From Erwinia amylovora (GTDB lineage: Bacteria > Pseudomonadota > Gammaproteobacteria > Enterobacterales > Enterobacteriaceae): a stretch of 64,000 nucleotides of DNA. Positions 8,558-16,717 of this stretch are shown in pieces. Position 1 is the stretch's first letter, and each line of letters begins with the position of its first letter. The position numbers were made by a program, and so were the translations under genes. Location: NCBI RefSeq assembly GCF_017161565.1, contig NZ_CP066796.1:124001-188000 (forward strand). Reading direction: 5' to 3'. The notes beneath the pieces were generated by a model, which saw nothing but the letters and a program-made list of their open reading frames with translations, did no database searches and was not told the DNA's origin.

Positions 8558-9520
8558 ATGCAGACCATTGAGCTGGTAGTCGATGCGCTGGCGTGCCAGG
8601 GCAATAACAACCTGGCGATAACGCTGGTGAGTGCGGACGGTAGTGCGCTACCCGCGTGGCAGGCCGGGGCGCATATCGATCTGCACCTTGCTGCCGGGCT
8701 GATCCGCCAGTATTCACTGACCGGAAACCCGCAGCAGCGCGACAGCTGGCTGCTGTGCGTCAAGCGTGAAGAGGCGTCGCGCGGCGGATCGCGCCTGGTG
8801 CATGAGCAGCTGCGCCCCGGTCAGCGTCTGACGGCCTCTTTGCCGCGCTTGCTGTTTGCTTTGCAGCCGGCGCAGCATACGGTGTTAATGGCTGGCGGAA
8901 TAGGCATTACGCCGCTGCTGGCGATGGCCGAACAGCTGGACGCCAGTGGCCAGAGTTTTGAGCTGCACTATTACGTCCGGCAGCAGGCTGATGTCGCCTT
9001 TCGCCGCCGTTTGCAGCAGGGTTTCCGCCACGGCAGCGTGGCACTGTGGCCCGGCTGTGAAGGACACAGCCCACGCCGTACTCTGCCGACTGCGTTACAG
9101 CATCCTGCTGGTCAGCGCTTGTATCTGTGCGGTCCGCAAGGGTTTATGGCCCATATTCAGCAACATGCGTTGCAACATGGCTGGTCGGCGGAGCGCATCC
9201 ACAGCGAAGCTTTTACCGCTGTGCAACCGTTAGCCAGCGCTGCTGAAGGTGAGGGTTTTACCCTTACTTTACAGGGCAGCGGCCGTTCGTTTTACGTGCC
9301 GCCAGAGAAGAGCATCGCCGTAGTGCTGCTGGAAAATGATGTTGCCGTACCGCTTTCCTGTGAAATGGGCATCTGCGGCGCCTGCCTGACGCCGGTGATA
9401 GCCGGGCAGGCCGATCATCGTGATACCGTCCAATCGGCGGCGGAAAAAGCCTGTACGGCGCAGCAAATCGCCCTGTGCTGTTCGCGCAGCCGCACGCCGC
9501 AACTGGTGATTGATTTGTGA
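8558..9520 (+). CDS. Oxygenase reductase (VanB-like, FMN/NAD and plant-type 2Fe-2S domains)
   Basis: The 320-aa protein shows the phthalate-dioxygenase-reductase order. A flavin-binding barrel comes first (GLIRQYSLTGNP near residue 48), then an NAD-binding part (VLMAGGIGITPLLAMAEQL near 110, and LCGPQGFMAHI near 190), then a C-terminal plant-type [2Fe-2S] ferredoxin domain with C-x4-C-x2-C in PLSCEMGICGACLTP near 267-275 and a final Cys near 307. It passes electrons from NAD(P)H to the Rieske oxygenase encoded 8 nt upstream. The start ATG 8558 follows a GGGGG ribosome site that overlaps the end of the oxygenase gene. Complete, with no odd features. Confidence 0.9.
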   Translation: MQTIELVVDALACQGNNNLAITLVSADGSALPAWQAGAHIDLHLAAGLIRQYSLTGNPQQRDSWLLCVKREEASRGGSRLVHEQLRPGQRLTASLPRLLFALQPAQHTVLMAGGIGITPLLAMAEQLDASGQSFELHYYVRQQADVAFRRRLQQGFRHGSVALWPGCEGHSPRRTLPTALQHPAGQRLYLCGPQGFMAHIQQHALQHGWSAERIHSEAFTAVQPLASAAEGEGFTLTLQGSGRSFYVPPEKSIAVVLLENDVAVPLSCEMGICGACLTPVIAGQADHRDTVQSAAEKACTAQQIALCCSRSRTPQLVIDL

Positions 9521-9650
9521 AGAGTCAAATACAGATATCTCTGATATCCCCTGGCACCGATATCGCAAAGGATCAGCAAGGAAATATCTCGTTATCCGGT
9601 TAATAATACGATGCTAAAGTTACTTTACGGTATTTAAATGGACCAGGAAA

Positions 9651-10175
9651 ATGCTTAAAAAATATTCAGCACCGCAAATTATTTTCCACTGGCTGACCGT
9701 ATTACTGCTGATCGTTGCCTATGCAACCATAGAACTGAGATGGCTGGCAGAAAAGGGAACCTGGCAGAGAAGCGTGATTATTATCACTCATTTCAGCGCT
9801 GGATTTTGCGTGTTGTTGGTGATGGCGGTGCGCCTGTACCTGCGAACCCGTTACCAAACTCCACAGATACTGCCTCCGGCACAGCGCTGGCAGACGGGGC
9901 TTTCACATCTGGTGCATAGCTGCATATACATGCTGTTTTTCGTGCTGCCCGTGCTCGGCATCTGTTCACGCTATCTTCGTGGCAAGGAGTGGTGGCTGTT
10001 CGGCCTGAGCATGCCGGTGGCTGACAATCCGGCCCCTGAACTTGCCGAAACGCTGATTGGCTGGCACGAGACCCTGGCCCCGTTGGGTTACTGGCTTATC
10101 GCTCTGCACGCGCTGGCCGCCCTGTTTCATCACTATTTTCTCCGTGATAATACGCTGAAAAGAATGATGCCCTGA
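9651..10175 (+). CDS. Cytochrome b561 family membrane protein
   Basis: The 174-aa product has four membrane helices (about residues 10-30, 45-64, 86-106 and 142-164) and the family's N-terminal SAPQIIFHWLTVLLLIVAYA. The haem-coordinating histidines are probably H13, H46, and the C-terminal pair in WHETLAPLGYWLIALHALAA. It resembles CybB/YodB of E. coli, inner-membrane dihaem proteins that move electrons between quinones and other carriers. A good ribosome site (AGGAAA) precedes ATG 9651. It lies 130 nt after the reductase gene on the same strand; a functional link to the Rieske system is possible but not shown. Confidence 0.85.
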   Translation: MLKKYSAPQIIFHWLTVLLLIVAYATIELRWLAEKGTWQRSVIIITHFSAGFCVLLVMAVRLYLRTRYQTPQILPPAQRWQTGLSHLVHSCIYMLFFVLPVLGICSRYLRGKEWWLFGLSMPVADNPAPELAETLIGWHETLAPLGYWLIALHALAALFHHYFLRDNTLKRMMP

Positions 10176-10347
10176 TGCGCTTAGCCAGGCTGAAACGCAT
10201 TTTCTGGGCAATTGCGCGGGGCAGTCCGGCTACAAACCTTCACCTACGGTCGCATTGCCTGTCGGGAAGAGGCGCTCTGAACCTTTTTTCTGGCCGCCAG
10301 AAAGGCGGCCGTGATGTCGCAGACATGGATGCCAGCGCAGTGCGCCG

Positions 10348-11169
10348 TCACCTCTGTTGCAGAAACGCCAGCAGATCCTGGTTGAGCTGGTCCTGATGGG
10401 TCACCGCGAAGCCGTGCGGTGCGTTGTCATACACTTTTAGCTCGGCGTTGTTAATCATCCTGGCTGACAGCTTGCCGGTGGCTTCGAACGGCACGACCTG
10501 ATCGTTGCTGCCGTGGATCACCAGCGTGGGGACGTCAATTTTGGCGATATCCGCGCGGAAATCGCTCTCGGCGAAGGCGGTTACACAGTCAATGGTACCC
10601 TTTAGCGAGGCCAGCAGCGCGATATTCAGCGTCTGCGTCAGCACGCCTTGTGAAACGGTTTGTCCGGCATTAGTCCCGTAGAAAGGCGTGGAAAATTCAC
10701 TGATAAACTGCGCCCTGTCCTTACGCAGCCCGGCGCGAATGCCGTCAAACACCGACTTTTCCACCCCTTCAGGGTGATCGGCGGTTTGTCCAAAGATCGG
10801 CGTAACCGCCCCAAGCAGCGCCAGCGCGCTAACGCGTCCGCTGCCATAACGACCGATATAGCGTGAAACGTCACCGCCGCCCATGGAGAAGCCGACCAGC
10901 GTCACCTCGTGCAGATCCAGATGCGTAATCAGATCGTTAATATCTGAGGCGAAGGTATCATAGTTATAACCTTCCCACGGCTGATCTGATCGACCGAAAC
11001 CACGACGGTCAAAGGCAATAACCCGGTAGCCGCGCTCCGCAAGAAAGTTCATCTGACTGTCCCACATATCGGCATTTAATGGCCAGCCGTGGCTGAACAA
11101 CACCGGCTTACCGCTGCCCCAGTCTTTGTAATAGAGTTGCGTGCCATCCTGGGTCTTGAATGTGCTCAT
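10348..11169 (-). CDS. Alpha/beta-hydrolase of the non-heme chloroperoxidase/perhydrolase family
   Basis: The 273-aa protein carries the complete catalytic set: oxyanion segment FSHGWPLNADMW near residues 26-37, nucleophile Ser95 in GFSMGGG, Asp in IHGSNDQVVPFE near 224 and His in APHGFAVTH near 253. The family standard YRVIAFDRRGFGRSDQPW is present. Members have esterase and perhydrolase activity and were once called bromo- or chloroperoxidases; the natural substrate is usually unknown. A strong ribosome site (GAGGAG) lies 8 nt before ATG 11169. It is a single-gene unit. Confidence 0.88.
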   Translation of the reverse strand: MSTFKTQDGTQLYYKDWGSGKPVLFSHGWPLNADMWDSQMNFLAERGYRVIAFDRRGFGRSDQPWEGYNYDTFASDINDLITHLDLHEVTLVGFSMGGGDVSRYIGRYGSGRVSALALLGAVTPIFGQTADHPEGVEKSVFDGIRAGLRKDRAQFISEFSTPFYGTNAGQTVSQGVLTQTLNIALLASLKGTIDCVTAFAESDFRADIAKIDVPTLVIHGSNDQVVPFEATGKLSARMINNAELKVYDNAPHGFAVTHQDQLNQDLLAFLQQR

Positions 11170-11591
11170 TGTGGTCTCCTCAAAGAGTGATTCAGTTCAG
11201 TCTGTAAATGGAAAACAGGGTTGTCATGTGACATCTGCCGATCAATTTTATCAGACAATACGGAAAATGCTGGCTGATGTGAGAGGAGGTGACATTCTCG
11301 GGCGCGTTATTTTCTGTCGTCATAGCCGTGACTTTCGCGGTGGACAGCGCGTCAGGGAAATGCTTTGTCGTGGCAAATACGGCTATCAGGTTTTAACCGT
11401 CTTGCCCGGCCCGGTCGGGGACGAACGTTACCTTTTCAGGGTGTCCGGGAGCTTAAGCAGCGAGTTGATGCGGGTCAGCGTTAACTCATCGTCAGGTAAT
11501 GACAATAATGATTCTCTTTCCGCCGGTGAAAGAATGTGGCTCCGTGGCATATCGTTTCCTTTGTAAGTTATTCCGTATGGCGCCTGTGATA
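11170..11591. other. Intergenic stretch between hydrolase gene and decayed membrane gene
   Basis: I see no convincing gene. A plus-strand frame from 11141 to 11566 overlaps the hydrolase promoter and encodes no recognisable protein. The first part must hold the promoter of the minus-strand hydrolase gene. Confidence 0.35.
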
Positions 11592-12358
11592 AAAATGGTT
11601 ATCGCATAAGTCTACCGTCCTTCGCGGGTTTGCCGCATGCAGGCTCTTTACAAACATGTCGTTCCTGATTACAGGTTGAAATTGTTGACAGGCAAAAACG
11701 GTTAGCGAGTTTCGTTTGCAAAATGATAATGAAAACCGGAAACCCTGATGCAGCGCCTGCACATATCACCAGCAGTCTGTTCAGATTTCGAGGCGTCATA
11801 CCCTGATCGGGTAAGATCAAAGCGGAAAGGAAAAAGGCGATGGTTGTCATCAGATACATCCTCGCTGTTTGCAATAAAGAGAATCCAGCCTTTGGCTTGT
11901 TATCAGGGAACGGAACCGTAACCGCTGATGATGAAACCAAACGACTGTAAGAGGCAGCGATAAATAAAGTAATAAATAGCGCCGAATTCCGATTAGCCAG
12001 CGCCGGTATCAACACACTCAGTATAAAAACGGGGTGTAGCCTTAATTGGAGCAGAAATACCGGAGGTTAACGCACCAGTCATTTTCGTGGACAGGTAACC
12101 GGCAATCACCCCCTCCGCAGAACTGCCAGGGCAACGGGTTTGGTGATGCGCCCGGCACCAGAGGCGTTAATGGCACCAGTACAGGAATAATGAGCATCGG
12201 GCTGAACTGCACAAGCGCATTACCGGAAGCAAACAGCAACGTCTCCCTATCAGAAGATTGTTTGACAGGGTTGACTGGGCACCTGAAGAGACGCGGTCTT
12301 TGGGCATGGTGATAATAACCATTGGCAATGCCAGCAAACAAAGGCGCTGATTAACCAA
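11592..12358 (-). pseudogene. Decayed membrane-transporter gene remnant
   Basis: Several minus-strand frames give membrane-protein-like pieces that do not join in one frame. One piece near 12300-12358 reads MVNQRLCLLALPMVIITMPK. Another near 12200 reads ALVQFSPMLIIPVLVPLTPL. A third near 12050-12150 contains ITKPVALAVLRRGVIAGYLS. A fourth from 12015 reads LIPALANRNSALFITLFIAA and later FFLSALILPDQGMTPRNLNR. Their order and spacing suggest one polytopic transporter broken by several indels. I cannot name the family. Confidence is limited because no single intact domain is visible. Confidence 0.35.
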
Positions 12359-12504
12359 AGAGCGACATGCCAGCCATCATGCGTACACAAAACCTGTAAC
12401 CAGGTCATTGACATTATCTGGTGGCACGAAATTTAGCCATTATGATTAATCAGCGCTTAAAAAGAGGCTTATTTATATGAATCACGACATCATCTGCCTT
12501 GTGT

Positions 12505-12548
12505 ATTAAAAAAGCAGGCAGCAGATCCTGGGATCTACAGCCTGCTTC
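12505..12548 (-). terminator. Rho-independent terminator of gor
   Basis: An inverted repeat AAGCAGGC (12512-12519) / GCCTGCTT (12540-12547) encloses a second, inner repeat AGATCC/GGATCT. On the minus strand the stem is followed by TTTTTT. It lies about 50 nt past the gor stop codon. Confidence 0.85.
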
Positions 12549-12596
12549 AATCGTGGTTTTTAAGACGTTGAAAGGCGTGTCGGCGGCTTTTCTCCG

Positions 12597-13952
12597 TTAA
12601 CCTCTCATGGTTACAAACTCTTCCGACCCGGTCGGGTGAATCGCGACCGTGTTATCGAAGTCTTTCTTGGTTGCGCCCATTTTCAACGCTACCGCGAAGC
12701 CCTGTAACATCTCATCCATCCCGTAGCCAATACCGTGGATGCCAACGATTTTCTCTTCTTCACCGACACACACCAGCTTCATCCGGCACGGCTGGCGGTG
12801 CTGTGTGACGGCGGTGTACATAGCGGTAAACGACGATTTATACACTTTCACCTGGTCGTCGCCAAACTTCTCACGCGCTTCCGGTTCGCTCAGGCCCACG
12901 GTGCCAATTGGCGGGTGGCTGAAGACCACGGTCGGGACATTGCTGAAGTCCAGATGCTCGTCCGGCTTGTTGTTAAACAGGCGTTCAGACAGACGACGTC
13001 CGGCAGCAACCGCCACCGGGGTCAGCTCTACCGCTCCGGTGTTATCGCCTACCGCATAGATGCCCTTCACGTTGGTGTTTTGATACTTATCAACGTTGAT
13101 GTAACCCTTTTCGTTCAGCGTAACGCCCGTTACGTCCAGGTTAAGGTTATCGGTCATGGGCTCCCGGCCGATTGCCCACACCAGGCAGTCAACGGTCTGC
13201 TGCTGGCCGTTTTCCAACTGCAGGGTAAGGCTACCGTCGGCGTTTTTCACCACCGCTTTTGGCGTTGATTCGGTGTGCAGCGTCGGGCCTTCGCTGTTCA
13301 TCACTTCAACCAGCGTGTCAACGATCAGCGGATCGAAGCTGCGCAGCGGCGCGTGTTTACGCACGTACAGGTGAGTTTCACAACCCAGCGCGTTCAGTAC
13401 GCCGGCAATCTCGACCGCGATATAACCCGCGCCGACCACGGCAGTACGCTTTGGCAACGCGTCCAGCTCGAAGAAACCGTCGGAGTTAATACCGTATTCG
13501 GCCCCGGGGATGGCTGGCAGACTTGGGCGGCCGCCGGTAGCAATCAGAATATGATCGGCGGTGATCTTCTCGCCGTTCACCTCAACCGTGTGCGCATCAA
13601 CAAAACGCGCAAAACCTTTAATCACATCCACCTTATTTTTGCCCAGTACGTTATCGTACGAGGTATGAATGCGGTCGATATAGGCGCTACGGTTTTTCAC
13701 CAGTACGTCCCAGTTAAACTGATTGACGGTAGTATCAAAGCCGTAATCAGGACCGTAGTTATGGATGGCCTCGGCAATTTGTGCCGCGTGCCACATCACC
13801 TTCTTCGGTACGCAGCCCACGTTAACGCAGGTGCCGCCGAGATCTTTCGCTTCGATCAGCGCACATTTCTGTCCGTACATAGCCGCACGGTTAATGGAGG
13901 CGATACCGCCGCTGCCGCCGCCGATGGCAAGGTAGTCATAATGTTTGGTCAT
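12597..13952 (-). CDS. gor: Glutathione reductase
   Basis: Gor reduces glutathione disulfide with NADPH in the cytoplasm. The 451-aa product matches E. coli Gor almost end to end. It has the FAD motif [17 protein letters not shown] at the N-terminus, the redox-active disulfide [14 protein letters not shown] near residues 38-51, the NADPH-binding [15 protein letters not shown] near 170-184, a second FAD segment [20 protein letters not shown] near 295-315 and the catalytic HPTGSEEF near the C-terminus. ATG 13952 (MTKHYDY) matches the E. coli start; an upstream in-frame ATG at 13970 is less likely. In E. coli gor sits beside rlmJ, here separated from it by rbn. Confidence 0.97.
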   Translation of the reverse strand: MTKHYDYLAIGGGSGGIASINRAAMYGQKCALIEAKDLGGTCVNVGCVPKKVMWHAAQIAEAIHNYGPDYGFDTTVNQFNWDVLVKNRSAYIDRIHTSYDNVLGKNKVDVIKGFARFVDAHTVEVNGEKITADHILIATGGRPSLPAIPGAEYGINSDGFFELDALPKRTAVVGAGYIAVEIAGVLNALGCETHLYVRKHAPLRSFDPLIVDTLVEVMNSEGPTLHTESTPKAVVKNADGSLTLQLENGQQQTVDCLVWAIGREPMTDNLNLDVTGVTLNEKGYINVDKYQNTNVKGIYAVGDNTGAVELTPVAVAAGRRLSERLFNNKPDEHLDFSNVPTVVFSHPPIGTVGLSEPEAREKFGDDQVKVYKSSFTAMYTAVTQHRQPCRMKLVCVGEEEKIVGIHGIGYGMDEMLQGFAVALKMGATKKDFDNTVAIHPTGSEEFVTMRG

Positions 13953-14498
13953 CGAGTGTCCCAGTTCCATAAGTGAGTAAATTCAGCTACCCGAGAGTGT
14001 AACGCCTGTCGGGTAAAACCCGCAAAGATTGCGTCTATGATTGTGATAGGATCTCCGAGGCTGGGTTTAGCGTGGGGCCAGCACCGTCCGCATCAGCATC
14101 CTGTCCGGCAGTCGGCTATCGCGTCGTACGGCATCCTGCCATGGCGGACGTAACTGTTGTTCAAGTTGTTGCCGGACTTGCAGGCGTACAGCACCCGCAC
14201 AACATGGCGTGCGTTAATAGCGCTCTACGCGCCCGGCAGCCGTTCACGCCTCGCTGCACCTGGTGTTTATTCTGCAATTACCCTTTGCACCTCATCCTTT
14301 TATTGGTCTGCTGATTATCAGTGACCGCAGGTGTTCCCCGCCCTCTGCTGACAATGTTAAAAGGCTTTGAGTCAGAAAACGACGAAAATTGTTTGGCATA
14401 ATCACCCTGCCTGGCATACTGGCAAGTAAGATTATCCTGAACGGCCGGCGATTCGACAGACGCAGCCCCGGCACAATAATCAACGGAGCCTGCTGATT
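13953..14498. other. Intergenic stretch between gor and rbn
   Basis: This 546-nt stretch holds the divergent promoters of gor and rbn. No intact gene is recognisable; an 80-codon plus-strand frame at 14072-14314 has no known domain. The middle has normal-looking G+C and fragmentary frames, so it could be the trace of a gene lost when rbn came to lie beside gor. GGAG lies 9 nt before ATG 14499. Confidence 0.35.
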
Positions 14499-15413
14499 AT
14501 GCATTTGCAGTTTTTAGGAACCGGGGCCGGTACGCCGAGCCGCGAGCGTAACGTGACCAGCATCGCGCTGGATTTGCAGGGCGTGCGCAACGCGACCTGG
14601 CTGTTTGACTGTGGTGAAGGCACACAGCACCAGATCCTGTGCACCCCGATCAAACCCGGCAGGATTGAAAAGATCTTTATCACTCATCTGCACGGCGATC
14701 ATATCTTTGGCCTGCCGGGGCTGCTGACCAGCCGCTCAATGAATGGCTGTGTTGAACCGATGACCCTGTACGGCCCTCCGGGGATAAAAACCTTTGTTGA
14801 AACCAGCCTCAGTCTTAGCGGATCCTGGCTGACTTTCCCACTGGAGATTATCGAAATCGGCGCGGGTGAGGTATTTCAGGATGCGCAATTTCGCGTTACC
14901 GCCTACCCGCTCACCCACCCGGTAGAGTGCTACGGCTACCGCATTGATGAGCACGACAAACCCGGCGCGCTCGATGCACCGAAGCTGGCGGCGCACGGCA
15001 TCCCGGCGGGGCCTTATTTCTATGACCTTAAGCAGGGGCGCAGCGTTACGCTGGCCGACGGGCGGGTTATTAACGGCTGGGATTATGTCGGCGGCAAGAT
15101 CAAAGGGCGCAGTCTGGCCATTTTTGGCGATACCGCACCGACGGCGGCGGCAGTCGAGCTGGCGTCAGAAGTAGACGTGATAGTGCATGAAGCCACGCTG
15201 GAAGTGGCAATGGAGGAGAAAGCCAACGGGCGCGGCCACTCTTCGACGGTACAGGCGGCACGGGTGGCGCAGCAGAGCGGGGCGAAAAAATTAATCATTA
15301 CGCATCTCAGTTCTCGCTACTTGCATCATGATTATGAGCGTCTGCTGGCGGAGTGCCGTGCGGTATTTCCGCACACCGAGATGGCGCATGACTTTGCGCT
15401 GTTTACCCTGTAA
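14499..15413 (+). CDS. rbn: Ribonuclease BN / RNase Z (ElaC)
   Basis: The 304-aa protein is a metallo-beta-lactamase-fold nuclease that trims or cleaves 3' ends of tRNA precursors. It shows the RNase Z start [20 protein letters not shown], the zinc-binding motif [13 protein letters not shown] near residues 63-76, His in [14 protein letters not shown] near 140, Asp in [10 protein letters not shown] near 211, and HEATLEV plus a late His in IITHLSSRY near 268. All metal ligands are present and the length is that of E. coli RNase BN (305 aa). In E. coli the gene is near nuo, not near gor, so its location is a rearrangement relative to E. coli. Confidence 0.93.
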   Translation: MHLQFLGTGAGTPSRERNVTSIALDLQGVRNATWLFDCGEGTQHQILCTPIKPGRIEKIFITHLHGDHIFGLPGLLTSRSMNGCVEPMTLYGPPGIKTFVETSLSLSGSWLTFPLEIIEIGAGEVFQDAQFRVTAYPLTHPVECYGYRIDEHDKPGALDAPKLAAHGIPAGPYFYDLKQGRSVTLADGRVINGWDYVGGKIKGRSLAIFGDTAPTAAAVELASEVDVIVHEATLEVAMEEKANGRGHSSTVQAARVAQQSGAKKLIITHLSSRYLHHDYERLLAECRAVFPHTEMAHDFALFTL

Positions 15414-15496
15414 AACCCGGTCCGGGCAGCGGATGATGGGGCGTTCCGCCAACCAGCGCGGGGACGGTAATGTCATCCCGCACGGGCCTTCAACGA

Positions 15497-16339
15497 TTAT
15501 TCCGGCACGATCCAGCTCACCCTGGTGTGGCCGGTTCCCGCCGGCACCAGCGTTTTATGCAGCCACGGCAGCACGTTTTTCATCTGCTGTTCCAGCTTCC
15601 ACGGCGGATTAATCACAATCATGCCGGAAGCCGTCATGCCGCGCTGATCGCTGTCCGGGCGCACCGCCAGCTCAATTTGCAGAATACGGCGGATGCCGGT
15701 GGCCTCCAGCTCGTTGCACATACGCTTGATTTGCTGGCGCAGAACCACCGGATACCACAAAGCGAACACGCCGGTGCTGAAGCGCTTGTAACCTTCCTGA
15801 ATGCCTTTAACCACATCCTGATAGTCGCTTTTCATCTCATAGGGCGGGTCGATCAGGATTAACCCCCGGCGCGACGGCGGCGGCAGTTTAGATTTCAGCT
15901 GCTGATAGCCGTCGGCACGTTCGGTACGTGCGCGATCGTCTTTCAGAAATTCATTGCGCAGCAGCGGGAAGTCGCTGGAGTGCAGTTCAGTCAGCTGTAA
16001 CTTGTCGAATTCACGCAGCAGAAAACGGGCAATCAGCGGCGACCCGGGGTAATAGCGCAGTTTGCCGCCCGGATTAAGATTTTTAACCACGCCGATATAG
16101 GCGGACAACTCTTCCGGTATATTGTCCTGCTGCCAGATACGGGCGATACCTTCCAGATACTCGCCGGTGCGCTCCGCGTGCTCGCCGCTGAGCTGGTAGC
16201 GCCCGGCACCCGCGTGAGTGTCGAGGTAGAGATAGGGTTTATCTTTCTCATTCAGCGCGCTGATAATCAGACTTTGTACGGTGTGTTTAAGAACGTCGGC
16301 GTGATTGCCGGCATGAAAACTGTGGCGGTAACTGAGCAT
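15497..16339 (-). CDS. rlmJ: 23S rRNA (adenine-2030-N6)-methyltransferase RlmJ
   Basis: RlmJ methylates A2030 of 23S rRNA using S-adenosylmethionine. The 280-aa product starts MLSYRHSFHAGNHADVLKH as in the family, carries the SAM-site region YLDTHAGAGRYQL near residues 38-50 and the catalytic DPPY motif (LILIDPPYEMKSDY) near 160-172, and ends with the WxLEQQM helix. Full length. In E. coli it lies between gor and prlC; here about 5 kb of other genes separate it from prlC. Confidence 0.95.
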   Translation of the reverse strand: MLSYRHSFHAGNHADVLKHTVQSLIISALNEKDKPYLYLDTHAGAGRYQLSGEHAERTGEYLEGIARIWQQDNIPEELSAYIGVVKNLNPGGKLRYYPGSPLIARFLLREFDKLQLTELHSSDFPLLRNEFLKDDRARTERADGYQQLKSKLPPPSRRGLILIDPPYEMKSDYQDVVKGIQEGYKRFSTGVFALWYPVVLRQQIKRMCNELEATGIRRILQIELAVRPDSDQRGMTASGMIVINPPWKLEQQMKNVLPWLHKTLVPAGTGHTRVSWIVPE

Positions 16340-16717
16340 TTATCTATATCCTGTTGAATTTATAAGGTTTTAATTGATGGTGAATCAATTTTCACAATTA
16401 TTACCCCACGGATTACCCACAGAACGTCGCCAGCAGCGGATGCAGGAAAAAGCATGAGAACCTTTAAGGCGAGGGATTATATCAGGGATGGCTGCCGGAT
16501 GGCTGCCGTTCTTTAGCTTTAGCCTGGTAAACAGCCTTGAGTTAACCAAATCTGGCTGTGATTTATCAATAGCGGGATGAAGAATAATCTTAACAACAAA
16601 AGAGCGGGGGCTGATGTTATATGTAGAAAATATCATTGCACGTTTTCTATCAACGGGAATTGAATTTGAATGTGAAAAGGATGAGGCATTGTTCAATTAA
16701 AAATTAAAGGTAACTAT
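16340..16717. other. Intergenic stretch upstream of the AvrE/DspE-like gene
   Basis: A+T-rich DNA with no intact gene. I searched for a hrp box (GGAACC-N15/16-CCACNNA), which would mark HrpL control of a type III effector. The closest is GAGAACC at about 16457, with no CCAC at the required distance. AAAGG lies 8 nt before ATG 16718. The change in base composition begins roughly here. Confidence 0.45.

Noticed and set aside
11141..11566. 141-codon plus-strand frame
   Set aside because: It overlaps the hydrolase gene start and promoter and encodes nothing recognisable.
13275..13976. 233-codon plus-strand frame opposite gor
   Set aside because: Antisense shadow of a conserved enzyme gene with no recognisable protein features.
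16440..16717. hrp box upstream of the AvrE/DspE-like gene
   Set aside because: GAGAACC occurs near 16457 but no CCACNNA follows at the needed spacing.
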